Made by a program: the position numbers and the translations under genes | DNA from: QEXZ01 sp034660015 | GTDB lineage: Archaea > Halobacteriota > Syntropharchaeia > Alkanophagales > Methanospirareceae | DNA length: 15,897 bases | Direction of reading: 5' to 3' | Assembly (NCBI GenBank): GCA_034660015.1 | Contig: JAYEII010000005.1 | Location: 1-15,897, forward strand | In this document: positions 1 through 7,627 of the stretch, piece by piece | Position numbering within the stretch: the first letter of the stretch is position 1 | How the letters are laid out: every line of letters starts with the position of its first letter | The notes under the pieces: generated by a model | The model's input: the letters and a program-made list of their open reading frames with translations, nothing else | Told to the model about the DNA's origin: nothing | The model's database searches: none

Positions 1-54
1 GGATGTGTTTTCACAGTTCGTGCTGGATTGGGCTATAAAGTGAAGGGGTGTTGA
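1..54 (+). CDS. C-terminal tail of a truncated CDS, possibly a winged-helix response regulator
   Basis: The first frame is open from base 1 to a TGA at 52-54 and encodes 17 residues ending FTVRAGLGYKVKGC. This resembles the last beta-hairpin of OmpR/PhoB-type DNA-binding domains (TVRGxGYxx), but with one extra residue. The match is very short, and such effectors are uncommon in archaea, so the family call is a guess. The rest of the gene lies outside the window. No terminator is obvious behind it. Confidence 0.3.
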   Translation, partial: GCVFTVRAGLGYKVKGC

Positions 55-156
55 GAGGAAGAACTGCTTTTTATATCTGTGCAGGAAATATTATCTGTTG
101 GTTGTTTGGTAATTGTTGGACAGCCTCTTACCTATATAAAAAGTATAATATATAGA

Positions 157-257
157 TACAGATTAAAAACCACAGATTTTACAGAAAAGCAGAATACAGG
201 CTCAGGTCCAGTATCGCGATATTATAATCTGTGAAAATCTGCGTAATCTTGTGGTTA
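157..257. repeat. Degenerate copy A of a dispersed inverted-repeat element
   Basis: The stretch carries cacagatttt-like units on its left side and ataatctgtgaaaatctgcg on its right. The right side reads as the inverted complement of the left. A palindromic tatcgcgata sits near the middle. It matches the arm units of better-preserved copies at 8551-8654 and 13347-13454 but is more diverged. It lies just past the 3' end of the XTP pyrophosphatase gene, and no ORF is needed to explain it. Confidence 0.5.
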
Positions 258-263
258 TAAAAA

Positions 264-827
264 CTAGGAAAGGTAATCCAACAATTTCCTGAAAGCTTTA
301 CCTCTATGCGATAGTCTGTTCTTCTCTTCGGTATCCCGCTCTGCAAACGTCTTCCCATCGACTTCAAATATAGGGTCGTAGCCAAATCCGCCCGCTCCTC
401 TTTCCCTCTCCGTTATTTTACCTTCGGCGGTGCCGACAAAAAGACGCGGTGCGGTATTCGCCGATTCGGAGAACGCAACGACGGTTTTAAACGTGGCTTT
501 TCGCTCTTCTCCTCTTTTATCGGTCATCAACTTCAGTATCCCCTCATTACCTATTGTATCGAAGACAAAAGCGGAGAAGGGCCCCGGAAAGCCCTTTAAT
601 GCGTGGATAAGCAACCCGGAATCTTCTAAGAAGAAGGGCGTTTTTATCGCTCTTTTCTCCCGTATATAATTCGCACTTTCTCGCGCTACGGACTCTATTT
701 CATCAAGCTGTAACTCGGGATAGTCATAATCAAGATGTTCTATTGTTATCTCCTTCGCTTCCGCAGCAGCCAAATCGATTATCTCTTTTACCTTGTTCTT
801 GTTCGTGGTGATAAAGACAATTTCCAT
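264..827 (-). CDS. XTP/dITP (non-canonical purine NTP) pyrophosphatase, Ham1/RdgB family
   Basis: Predicted cytosolic house-cleaning enzyme that hydrolyses dITP, XTP and ITP to the monophosphate and pyrophosphate, keeping deaminated purines out of nucleic acids. Family motifs are all present (187-residue numbering): TTNKNK at 7-12 (phosphate binding), EDSGL at 68-72, a GFPGPFSAF segment at 79-87, GAGGFGYDPIF at 144-154 and SHRGKA at 173-178. Length is typical for archaeal members. The frame opens further, to an ATG at 854 that overlaps the pyrH stop (ATGA). I prefer the ATG at 827 because it gives the canonical MEIVFITTNKNK N-terminus and follows a GAGGGGAG Shine-Dalgarno at 836-843. The gene sits directly behind pyrH, so a nucleotide-metabolism operon is likely. 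Confidence 0.93.
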   Translation of the reverse strand: MEIVFITTNKNKVKEIIDLAAAEAKEITIEHLDYDYPELQLDEIESVARESANYIREKRAIKTPFFLEDSGLLIHALKGFPGPFSAFVFDTIGNEGILKLMTDKRGEERKATFKTVVAFSESANTAPRLFVGTAEGKITERERGAGGFGYDPIFEVDGKTFAERDTEEKNRLSHRGKAFRKLLDYLS

Positions 828-850
828 CGCTGTTACTCCCCTCTCATGCA

Positions 851-1522
851 TCATTCGGGATTTATCGCCGTGCCGTGATGCTTCCCCTGAACGGCATTCA
901 AAATATCACGCGGGTTACTGCCATCAATAACGATGGTCTTTATCCCGCTTCGTTCTATTATTTTCGCTGCAACGGGGTCAATAACAATTCTCGACCCTGC
1001 TTTTAGTTCCTCTTTCGCAGTAAGCGCAACGAGTTCCTTTGCCGTGAGTTTGTCGTATTTCTTTGCTTCTGGATACCTGCGTGGGTCTGCATCGTAGACA
1101 CCATCTACCGACGTCACATCTATGAACAGGTCTGCATTGACATACTCGGCGAGGATTGCCGCTACGGCATCGGTGGTATATCCCGGGCTTACGCCACCCA
1201 TCACGGATATTCTCGCTTCTTTTACTGCTCCCGCTCCTGCGACTTCATTATAAGCTGAGAACGGTTCGGGATGCGCATTGCGCAAAGCGGAGATGAGCAA
1301 TTTTGCATTTACTCTTGTTAGAGCAATGCCGATATAATCGCATATTGTTTCGTTCGCACCCAACTCACGCGCTATTTGTATGCGTTCACGCGCTATTTTA
1401 CCGCCACCGGTAACGATATAGAGGTTATACGATTTCGCAATCTCTTCTAAGACATCCGCAATTTGTTTTATGCGCGTGGCATCCTCAAAGAAACTCCCGC
1501 TTAATGAAATGACTACTTTCAT
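851..1522 (-). CDS. pyrH: Uridylate kinase (UMP kinase), archaeal type
   Basis: Phosphorylates UMP to UDP with ATP in pyrimidine biosynthesis; an amino-acid-kinase-fold cytosolic hexamer in characterised relatives. The 223-residue protein begins MKVVISLSGS (phosphate-binding start) and has the glycine-rich VTGGGKIARERI at 37-48. It also has MGGVSPGYTTDAVAA at 108-122 and the nucleotide-binding DVTSVDGVYDADPR at 135-148, all typical of the short archaeal PyrH subfamily rather than the bacterial one. The ATG at 1522 is preceded by a weak purine-rich stretch. A TATA-like element lies about 55 bp upstream. It appears to head a two-gene unit with the downstream XTP pyrophosphatase. Confidence 0.93.
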   Translation of the reverse strand: MKVVISLSGSFFEDATRIKQIADVLEEIAKSYNLYIVTGGGKIARERIQIARELGANETICDYIGIALTRVNAKLLISALRNAHPEPFSAYNEVAGAGAVKEARISVMGGVSPGYTTDAVAAILAEYVNADLFIDVTSVDGVYDADPRRYPEAKKYDKLTAKELVALTAKEELKAGSRIVIDPVAAKIIERSGIKTIVIDGSNPRDILNAVQGKHHGTAINPE

Positions 1523-1573
1523 GTTTAATCTGCCTCTCTCTGTAATCTAATTATTCTTTAAATCCATTATGTA

Positions 1574-1587
1574 TTATATATAAAAAG
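1574..1587 (-). promoter_or_regulatory. TATA-box promoter of pyrH
   Basis: Read on the minus strand this is ctttttatataata, a good archaeal TATA element about 52-65 nt upstream of the pyrH ATG. That places the transcript start roughly at 1550 and leaves a short leader. It lies in the 71-bp gap between pyrH and the ATPase remnant. Confidence 0.5.
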
Positions 1588-1593
1588 TATCTT

Positions 1594-1941
1594 TTAGAAT
1601 ACATGCACCGCGGACGCTTTAAACGTGATATACACTTCTCCTCCTGTTTTCAAATTCATCTCATCAAATGACTGCTTGGTTATCGCAACCACAAAAGGAA
1701 CGTCAATGCCAACGTCAACCGCGATTCGGATGACCGTCCCGGTATCCACTACACGCTCTATTTTACCTTTAAATGCGTTTCGTGCACTCGACACGATTTT
1801 CTCCATCGAAACTAATATGTCTTGTTGAATATCTCGTAAGGAGCGCCTGCCTGCATTATTTGTCCTTTCATCATCACTGCTATTCTATCTGCTAAGAGTG
1901 AAATCTTTCCAATCTTTGTATAGCTTCTTGATTCTTGTCAT
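1594..1941 (-). pseudogene. Mosaic remnant of a third Mo/W ABC-transporter ATPase with an intact TOBE domain
   Basis: Read on the minus strand, 1941 starts MTRIKKLYKDWKDFTL, matching residues 1-16 of the ATPase at 8696-9748. The sequence then jumps to LADRIAVMMKGQIMQ and APYEIFNK, matching about residues 198-222 of that ATPase, so the Walker A, signature and Walker B region (around 180 codons) is gone. It then joins, out of frame, to the TOBE domain of the other ATPase (5130-6185). That last part, 1591-1820, matches 5127-5356 with about 12 differences by my count. The final 70 codons (1806 to 1594, starting MEKIVSS) are open, so a free-standing molbindin-sized TOBE protein could still be made, although no Shine-Dalgarno precedes its ATG. 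As a transporter ATPase it is dead. Confidence 0.8.
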
Positions 1942-1964
1942 CTTGTTCGTTCAATATATCAGTA

Positions 1965-1981
1965 AACGAAGTATTTAAATA
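1965..1981 (+). promoter_or_regulatory. BRE/TATA promoter of the lnt-like/oxidoreductase cassette
   Basis: The sequence aacgaagtatttaaata is a purine-rich BRE followed by a TATA element. It is centred about 35 nt before the ATG at 2012, predicting transcription from about 2000-2004 with a very short leader. Confidence 0.5.
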
Positions 1982-2011
1982 AACACAGGTTCTGTATGTT
2001 AAAGCAGGATA

Positions 2012-3496
2012 ATGAATTTCAAAAAGATTGACAAAAAGAGTTGGTCATTAGCAATCCTGTCTGGCATTTTACTAATATTGAGTTTTCCTCCTTTTGATGT
2101 CGAATTCCTAGCTTGGGTTGCTTTTGTGCCATTACTTGTCGCTATACACAAGAAAGAATCAAAAAGGGTATATTGGTTAGCATCTATTTTTTGTCTTACA
2201 TGGTTTTTACCAATGCACATAACGTGGTACTGCACCATTTTTCCCGTTTGGTTAGCTCTCTTATTGTCTTGCGGGTTAGCCTTGCTTTATGCTGAACTAT
2301 TACTGGTAGATTCAAAAATGCGAAACTGGTTCCCCAATCTCCAAGTCATCACTCTTCCCATATTATGGACTTCTTTCGATTTTTTAAGGATGAATCTACC
2401 AATAACGAAGGATTGGTGGCTGATAATATTAGCAAATTCACAATGGAAGGACATTCCAATACTGCAATTAATGACAATTACGGGCGTTTATGGAATAACC
2501 TTCTTTATTCTGCTGGTTAATTCCGCTATTGCCTATACTATCATTAATTACAAAAATGAGACTTTTAAACGTATATCCAGACAAACAATTGTCGTTGGAT
2601 TAATATTTGTTACAATATTTGCCTTTGGCTGGCTTAGCGTTCCTCAGGCAAGTAAAGACATCAGCATTGTTGCAATTCAAGACAACCATGACAACTATCC
2701 CGATGAGCCGGGGTCTTATGCCGTGTGCGAAATAACAGAGTCCGCCACTCGCAATCAATTCGATGTCCAGGAAGAGTTGACCAAAAAATCGTTGCAATAT
2801 AAACCTGATTTCATCGTGTGGTCAGAAAGCGTTTTTGTTTATCTTGATGACGCCGCCTACATGGATAAAATAGGAGATTTAGCTAGATCCATGGATTCTT
2901 ATATTATAGCTAACGTCGTAGATCCCATCGGCAACAAAAAGTACAATACGGCAATACTGTTTTCTCCAGAAGGTGAAGTAGTAGCTAAATATCACAAACA
3001 CCACATTACATGGGGAGAAAAGGCAGGCGGCTTTGTTGCAGAACAAGAAGATGGTTTCCCAGTTGTTGAAACGAAGAAGGGAAAAGTTGGCTTGGAGATT
3101 TGCTATGACACTCATTTTTCCGATGTGACACGAAATCTGGCAAAAAATGATGCTCAATTGATATTAATACCTATTGATGACTCGAGATACGGAAGTTATG
3201 TTTTCCCGCAATTACATGCAAGTGATGCTATTTTCAGGGCTGTGGAAAACAGGGTTAGCATTGGGCTCGCAGCTATTACGGGAATATCTTTAATAACAGA
3301 CCCTTATGGGAGAGTAATAGGATCTTCAGGAGTGTATACGCAAGAATTAATAGCAGGAAAAACGTTTGTCGTGACTGAAAAAACGTTTTACACTCGATAT
3401 GGAGACGTATTCTCATACCTGGTTGTAGTTTTAGCATTTGGTTTAGTCACCGCTTTTATATATTCCTCAGCCTTAAGAAAAATAAAAATGAGGTAA
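2012..3496 (+). CDS. Apolipoprotein N-acyltransferase-like membrane protein (Lnt family)
   Basis: A 494-residue protein with about six hydrophobic segments in residues 10-208, a nitrilase-like (CN_hydrolase) domain at about 216-450, and a final membrane span at about 467-486. This is the architecture of Lnt, which N-acylates the N-terminal cysteine of bacterial lipoproteins at the outer face of the membrane. The catalytic triad is visible: Glu272 in VWSES, Lys329 in KYHKHH followed by WGE, and Cys364 in GLEICYD. Length is close to the usual 500 or so. The family is mainly bacterial, so transfer is plausible; the gene is more AT-rich than its neighbours. The actual lipid substrate in an archaeon is unknown. 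It overlaps the Shine-Dalgarno of the next gene and forms a tight two-gene unit with it. Confidence 0.85.
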   Translation: MNFKKIDKKSWSLAILSGILLILSFPPFDVEFLAWVAFVPLLVAIHKKESKRVYWLASIFCLTWFLPMHITWYCTIFPVWLALLLSCGLALLYAELLLVDSKMRNWFPNLQVITLPILWTSFDFLRMNLPITKDWWLIILANSQWKDIPILQLMTITGVYGITFFILLVNSAIAYTIINYKNETFKRISRQTIVVGLIFVTIFAFGWLSVPQASKDISIVAIQDNHDNYPDEPGSYAVCEITESATRNQFDVQEELTKKSLQYKPDFIVWSESVFVYLDDAAYMDKIGDLARSMDSYIIANVVDPIGNKKYNTAILFSPEGEVVAKYHKHHITWGEKAGGFVAEQEDGFPVVETKKGKVGLEICYDTHFSDVTRNLAKNDAQLILIPIDDSRYGSYVFPQLHASDAIFRAVENRVSIGLAAITGISLITDPYGRVIGSSGVYTQELIAGKTFVVTEKTFYTRYGDVFSYLVVVLAFGLVTAFIYSSALRKIKMR

Positions 3497-3501
3497 AAAG
3501 A

Positions 3502-5013
3502 TTGGAAAAAGAATATGATGTAGTCGTAATAGGTGCAGGGTTAGGCGGGCTTAGTGCAGCAACCAATTTAGCAAAGAATGGATTAAAGACCTTGCTGGTT
3601 GAAAAACATGCTCGAGTGGGTGGATACTGCTGCGGGTTTAAAAGAAAAGGTTTTACTTTCGACTGTGCAACAGAAGCGTTTCTTATGGCTGGTAAGGCCG
3701 GCTATGTCAAGAAATTACTTGAAAGCTTGGGAGTAGAAATAGAATTCAAAAGACTTGATCCGTTGGCACACTGCATATACCCAGAGCATGAGTTTGATAT
3801 TCCAAAAGACCTGGAAGAGTATGAAGAAATTCTTGGGGATTATTTTCCAGAAGAAAAAAAGAGCATAATCAGATATTTCAGCACGATGAACAAAATCTAT
3901 GAGCAAGTTATGAGAGCAAGGGGAAAAGGAGAGCCAACAAATATCTTTTCAAAGCTGCTTTTTGCAATGAAGAACATTGAGTTTGTAAGAAACATGAAAA
4001 AGAGCTTTCAGACTATGCTTGATGAGCATTTTAAAGATGAGAAGCTGAAATCGATTATGGCACATTTCGCCGGATGGACAGGTCTGCCGGCGTCTGAGAT
4101 TGGAGCAATAGATGCTTCAATTATACCAGCGAATCCTTACAAATTCGGATTATATTATCCGATGGGTGGAATGCAAGCTTTTTCTGATAAAATAGCTGCG
4201 AAATTTAAAGAATATGGAGGGACTCTTTTGACTAACATGCCGGTTTCAAAATTAATCATTCAAAATGGCAAAGTGGGGGGTGTAGAACTTGCAGACTGTG
4301 AAAAAGTGAAAGCTACCGAAGTGATTTCAAATGCAGACTTAAAACAGACATTCCTGAAACTTGTTGGCACAGAACACTTGGACAAAGAATTTGCATCTGA
4401 AATTGAAAATAGTGAACAGTCCATCACAGGTTTTTTGGTTTATCTTGGGGTTGATATGGAGCTAAGTATCGCTTCTCACAATAGTATCTATTCATCATAC
4501 GATAAGTATGAGATGTTCGAAGAGCTAAAGCGTGGAGAATTAAATTTTACCGCAACCAGTGTGGTTGTTCCATCTTTGATAGACTCCTCTATGGCACCAG
4601 AGGGTATGCATTCAGTGTTTATTTTAACACTTGCACCTTACAACTACAAGAACTACTGGATGACGGAGAATGGAAAAAGAGAAGAGGCTTATTATAAACT
4701 GAAAGATGAAGTTGCCAATAAACTCATCAAAAAAGTAGAAGAAACTTTGATTCCAAATTTGTCAAAACATATAGTCGTAAAAGACGCTGCAACGCCCATG
4801 ACCTTTGAGAGATATACATGTAATAAGGAAGGAGCATGGTATGGTCCAAGACTTCCTTTCAGGACATGGGAAGATTTAGAGACAAGCATGCTCACACCAA
4901 TTGAAGGACTATATCTTGCAGGTCACAACAATCGTGCTGGAGGAATGCCAATGGCATTGATTTCCGGTTTTATGGCTGCAAATCGTATTATTGAGAAGGG
5001 AAAAAAACGTTGA
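3502..5013 (+). CDS. FAD-dependent oxidoreductase, phytoene desaturase/CrtI-like (COG1233 type)
   Basis: A 503-residue flavoprotein. The N-terminal Rossmann motif VVVIGAGLGGLSAATNLA (residues 7-24) is followed by Glu34, expected to bind the ribose of FAD, and VGGYC at 39-43. The C-terminus has the family signature LYLAGHNNRAGGMPMALISG at about 470-489. Relatives desaturate, isomerise or saturate carotenoids, retinoids and other polyprenoids; the sequence does not reveal the substrate. The start is TTG at 3502, chosen because GAGGT at 3490-3494 (overlapping the Lnt stop) gives correct spacing and the Rossmann strand begins at once. The 5-nt gap to the Lnt-like gene implies co-transcription. 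I would look to isoprenoid or lipid chemistry at the membrane, but that is inference. Confidence 0.83.
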   Translation: MEKEYDVVVIGAGLGGLSAATNLAKNGLKTLLVEKHARVGGYCCGFKRKGFTFDCATEAFLMAGKAGYVKKLLESLGVEIEFKRLDPLAHCIYPEHEFDIPKDLEEYEEILGDYFPEEKKSIIRYFSTMNKIYEQVMRARGKGEPTNIFSKLLFAMKNIEFVRNMKKSFQTMLDEHFKDEKLKSIMAHFAGWTGLPASEIGAIDASIIPANPYKFGLYYPMGGMQAFSDKIAAKFKEYGGTLLTNMPVSKLIIQNGKVGGVELADCEKVKATEVISNADLKQTFLKLVGTEHLDKEFASEIENSEQSITGFLVYLGVDMELSIASHNSIYSSYDKYEMFEELKRGELNFTATSVVVPSLIDSSMAPEGMHSVFILTLAPYNYKNYWMTENGKREEAYYKLKDEVANKLIKKVEETLIPNLSKHIVVKDAATPMTFERYTCNKEGAWYGPRLPFRTWEDLETSMLTPIEGLYLAGHNNRAGGMPMALISGFMAANRIIEKGKKR

Positions 5014-5029
5014 TGCTGGTAAGAACTTT

Positions 5030-5125
5030 TTATCTTCTCCTTCTTTTCCCAAGTATCCTCAACAATACAAATATAACCAAATAAATTCAAATCAGCAAAA
5101 CTAAAACCGAATTTCCCGAAAGGCA
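5030..5125 (-). pseudogene. Remnant of a Mo/W ABC permease C-terminus
   Basis: Read on the minus strand in the permease frame this gives NSVLVLLI, a TGA stop, then IYLVIFVLLRILGKRRRR and a stop at 5030. It lines up with the last 24 residues of the permease at 9749-10561 (ISVLLISICLVIFIMLRVLQ and so on), and the DNA similarity is visible at 5060-5110 versus 9770-9820. Only the tail survives, and it has an in-frame stop. It abuts the 3' end of the ATPase gene ending at 5130. In the intact system 2 the permease stop touches the ATPase start. Here the equivalent partner, the ATPase remnant starting at 1941, lies on the far side of the lnt-like cassette. Confidence 0.68.
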
Positions 5126-5129
5126 TCTT

Positions 5130-6185
5130 TTAGAATACATGCACCGCGGACGCTTTAAACGTGATATACACTTCTCCTCCTGTTTTCAAATTCATCTCAT
5201 CAAACGACTGCTTGGTTATCGCAACTACAAAAGGAACGTCAATGCCAACGTCAACTGCGATTCGGATGACTGCCCCTGTATCCACTACACGCTCTATTTC
5301 GCCTTTAAATGTGTTTCTTGCACTCGACACAATTTTCTCCGTCGAAACTAATATGTCCTCCGGTCTGATGGATACGTGGACGTGCCCGGGCTTAAGCGTG
5401 GTTGTAGTGGATGCGATTTTTATACCGCCAACATCAATGCAGGCTATGTCGTTATCAACGCGGGACTCACCTTGAAACAGGTTACCAACACCAAGGAACT
5501 CAGCAGCGAATTTAGATTCGGGTTTTCTGAACACCTCGTTCGGCGTACCTATCTGCACAATCTCGCCTTTATCCATTACCGCCATCCGGCTGCCGAGCAA
5601 GAAAGCCTCCTCGAAACTGTGCGTTACGTGAATAATAGTAGTTTCTGTAATTGAATGGACGTTCTTCAATTCTTGACGCAGTCGTTCCGCTGTTTGTGTA
5701 TCCAGCGCACTTAACGGCTCATCAAGCAACAGGACTTTCGGCTCCATAATCAGCGCGCGGGCTATCGCAATTCGCTGCTGTTCGCCACCGCTCAGCGTGC
5801 CGGGGTAACGATGCAAGAGATGAGAAACACCCATCAAGTTTGCCAGTTCGTCCACCCTGCATTTGATTTCCCTTTTCGTTACTTTTCGCGACTTCAGCCC
5901 AAAACCTATGTTTTCCTCTACCGTCAAAAACGGGAACAGGGTGTAATCCTGGTAAACCATGCCTATGTTTCGCTCCCTTGGTGGAATATCCGTGATGTCC
6001 TGCTCGTTAAGGAATATCCTGCCACTATCCGCGCGGTAAATGCCTGCTATTGTCTCAAGTAAGATTGTTTTCCCGGCACCCGTGGGACCCAGCACCATAA
6101 AATACTCGCCATCGTTTATTTCAAGGCTCACGTCTCGTAAGAAGAACTCGCCCAAATCCTTCGATAGATTTTCTATTCTTATCAT
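5130..6185 (-). CDS. wtpC: Molybdate/tungstate ABC transporter ATP-binding protein (system 1)
   Basis: The 351-residue ATPase that powers oxyanion import from the cytosolic face. Walker A GPTGAGKT is at 33-40, the Q-loop Gln is at 79, and the signature LSGGEQQ is at 131-137. Walker B VLLLDEP is at 151-157 and the switch His at 189. A C-terminal TOBE domain at about 283-351 resembles molbindin and may sense cytosolic Mo/W (trans-inhibition is known in relatives). It starts ATG at 6185, 42 nt after the permease stop, and is last in the operon with the ModA-like protein, TrmO-like protein and permease. Its TOBE-coding DNA is nearly duplicated at 1591-1820. ModC and WtpC are hard to tell apart by eye; the ligand (W or Mo) is not established. 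Confidence 0.9.
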   Translation of the reverse strand: MIRIENLSKDLGEFFLRDVSLEINDGEYFMVLGPTGAGKTILLETIAGIYRADSGRIFLNEQDITDIPPRERNIGMVYQDYTLFPFLTVEENIGFGLKSRKVTKREIKCRVDELANLMGVSHLLHRYPGTLSGGEQQRIAIARALIMEPKVLLLDEPLSALDTQTAERLRQELKNVHSITETTIIHVTHSFEEAFLLGSRMAVMDKGEIVQIGTPNEVFRKPESKFAAEFLGVGNLFQGESRVDNDIACIDVGGIKIASTTTTLKPGHVHVSIRPEDILVSTEKIVSSARNTFKGEIERVVDTGAVIRIAVDVGIDVPFVVAITKQSFDEMNLKTGGEVYITFKASAVHVF

Positions 6186-6227
6186 TCTTTGTTTCTTTGG
6201 TAAAGCTTTCTTTTCTAAAGAAAGGTT

Positions 6228-7028
6228 TCAGAACACACGCGTAAAACCGCCATATCTTTCAAACACGAACAGAGATATAAGCGATATAATAATCAGGATA
6301 GTCGCTGCAGCAATGGCTAAATTCAGCTCGCCACAGGACATGTTCAGGAATATCGCGATGGGTAAAGTCTCGGTTTTCATTCTCGTTGCTCCTGCGACCA
6401 TCAGTGCGGCACCAAACTCTCCTATTCCTTTCGACCATGTTATAATGGAGCCAGCTAAGAGTCCATTCTTCGACATTGGCAGTGTTACACGCCAGAACGC
6501 CTGCGCCTCGGTGCAGCCAAGTGTTTCCGCTACGTGCTCGTATCTCGGATTTATACTCTGAAACGTTCCACGCAGTATCCTGAACATGAACGGCACGTTC
6601 ACAAAAAACTGTGCGATTATTATCCCCAGCGGCGTGAACACAAACGTAAGCCCCGCATCGGCAAGCGCTTTCCCGAATGAGGTCGTGCCAAACAGAATTA
6701 ACAAGCCCACACCTGCGACCAGCGGTGGTAACGCCAGCGGTGCATCAAGAATCGTATTGACCACACTCTTGCCAAAGAAGTCGTATCGCGCAAGTGCGTA
6801 TGCCGCGGGTATCGAAATGCCAATGCACAGAACTGTGGACACGACAGCCGTTGTCAAACTCAATTTTATCGCAAATTGTAGCTCCTCCGAGAGGATACTT
6901 GATATTAGCGCGGGCAGCGTGGTGTGCGTAACGACGCAAATAATCAGAACCAGGATAAAAGCAGCGAGAAATAAACTTGATAGTACCGTAATAATCTTGA
7001 TTTTTGACCGCTTCAATTTCTTTAGCAT
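6228..7028 (-). CDS. wtpB: Molybdate/tungstate ABC transporter permease (system 1)
   Basis: A 266-residue inner-membrane permease with five to six hydrophobic spans (about 12-33, 51-80, 96-117, 129-150, 190-212, 236-256). It carries the EAA loop AETLGCTEAQAFWRVTLP at about 167-184, which docks onto the ATPase, followed by a GIGEFGA segment at 201-207 seen in ModB/WtpB/CysT permeases. It forms the translocation pore for the oxyanion delivered by the binding protein at 7628-8452. It starts 15 nt after the TrmO-like stop and is followed by the cognate ATPase. The ligand cannot be distinguished from sequence alone. Confidence 0.9.
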   Translation of the reverse strand: MLKKLKRSKIKIITVLSSLFLAAFILVLIICVVTHTTLPALISSILSEELQFAIKLSLTTAVVSTVLCIGISIPAAYALARYDFFGKSVVNTILDAPLALPPLVAGVGLLILFGTTSFGKALADAGLTFVFTPLGIIIAQFFVNVPFMFRILRGTFQSINPRYEHVAETLGCTEAQAFWRVTLPMSKNGLLAGSIITWSKGIGEFGAALMVAGATRMKTETLPIAIFLNMSCGELNLAIAAATILIIISLISLFVFERYGGFTRVF

Positions 7029-7043
7029 TGCGTTTATCCGTTC

Positions 7044-7541
7044 CTACTCAGGTCTATGCTTGCATGATTCGCCCTTAACCATGTCTAAGTGAGGATTACT
7101 GAGCCATCCGCTCTTTGCATTATCTCTATGGTCAAACTGCGGCACGAAGGGTTTTATATCGAGAAGAGGTGCCCCGTCTATGATGTCCACCTCGCTGATT
7201 TCCAGTTTGTTCCCTCTCACGCTCTCCAACCTCACGACCGACAACCCGATGGGATTGGGGCGTTTGAAATGTCTAATTGAGAAGATTCCGTGCTGTTCGT
7301 CTTCTAAAAAGGGCTCCGAGACCAATGAATAACCATCAGCGAGATGAAAATGGTAAATGAGGATGACGTGCGAGAAGCCCTCGATGTCCCTGAGTCCATC
7401 GGCATATTCGGGAAATACCTCTACCTCGCCCTTAGCGTCTTTTGCGAACACGCCTTGAATCGGGGCTTCTGCTTTATCCCTGAAACCCGTGTGTATGACT
7501 CCAATTGGTCTGTATGTTACTCCTTCTCTATTTTTTTCCAT
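7044..7541 (-). CDS. TsaA/TrmO-like SAM-binding protein (tRNA-A37 N6-methyltransferase family)
   Basis: A 165-residue protein matching the TsaA/YaeB (TrmO) family along its length: PIGVIHTGF at 12-20, APIQG at 26-30, EVFPEYADGL at 41-50, DIEGFSHVILIYHFH at 52-66, RPNPIGLSVVRL at 94-105 and DGAPLLDIKPFVPQFD at 122-137. Bacterial TrmO N6-methylates t6A37 of tRNA(Thr). It keeps the RPNPIGLS signature expected to bind SAM, so it is probably active. It lies between the ModA-like gene and the permease, 15 nt from the latter, so it is expressed with a Mo/W importer. Whether its role here is tRNA modification or something tied to Mo/W is unknown. Confidence 0.88.
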   Translation of the reverse strand: MEKNREGVTYRPIGVIHTGFRDKAEAPIQGVFAKDAKGEVEVFPEYADGLRDIEGFSHVILIYHFHLADGYSLVSEPFLEDEQHGIFSIRHFKRPNPIGLSVVRLESVRGNKLEISEVDIIDGAPLLDIKPFVPQFDHRDNAKSGWLSNPHLDMVKGESCKHRPE

Positions 7542-7627
7542 CTCTCTTACTTTTCACGCTACTTCCTACTGTATTATTAATTATGTTTTTTCACTGAGAT
7601 ATTCTATCTTTACTATTGTTTTCTACT

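Noticed and set aside
1942..5029. Target-site duplication or insertion-sequence ends flanking the lnt-like cassette.
   Set aside because: I compared both edges by eye and found no convincing direct or inverted repeat and no transposase or integrase.
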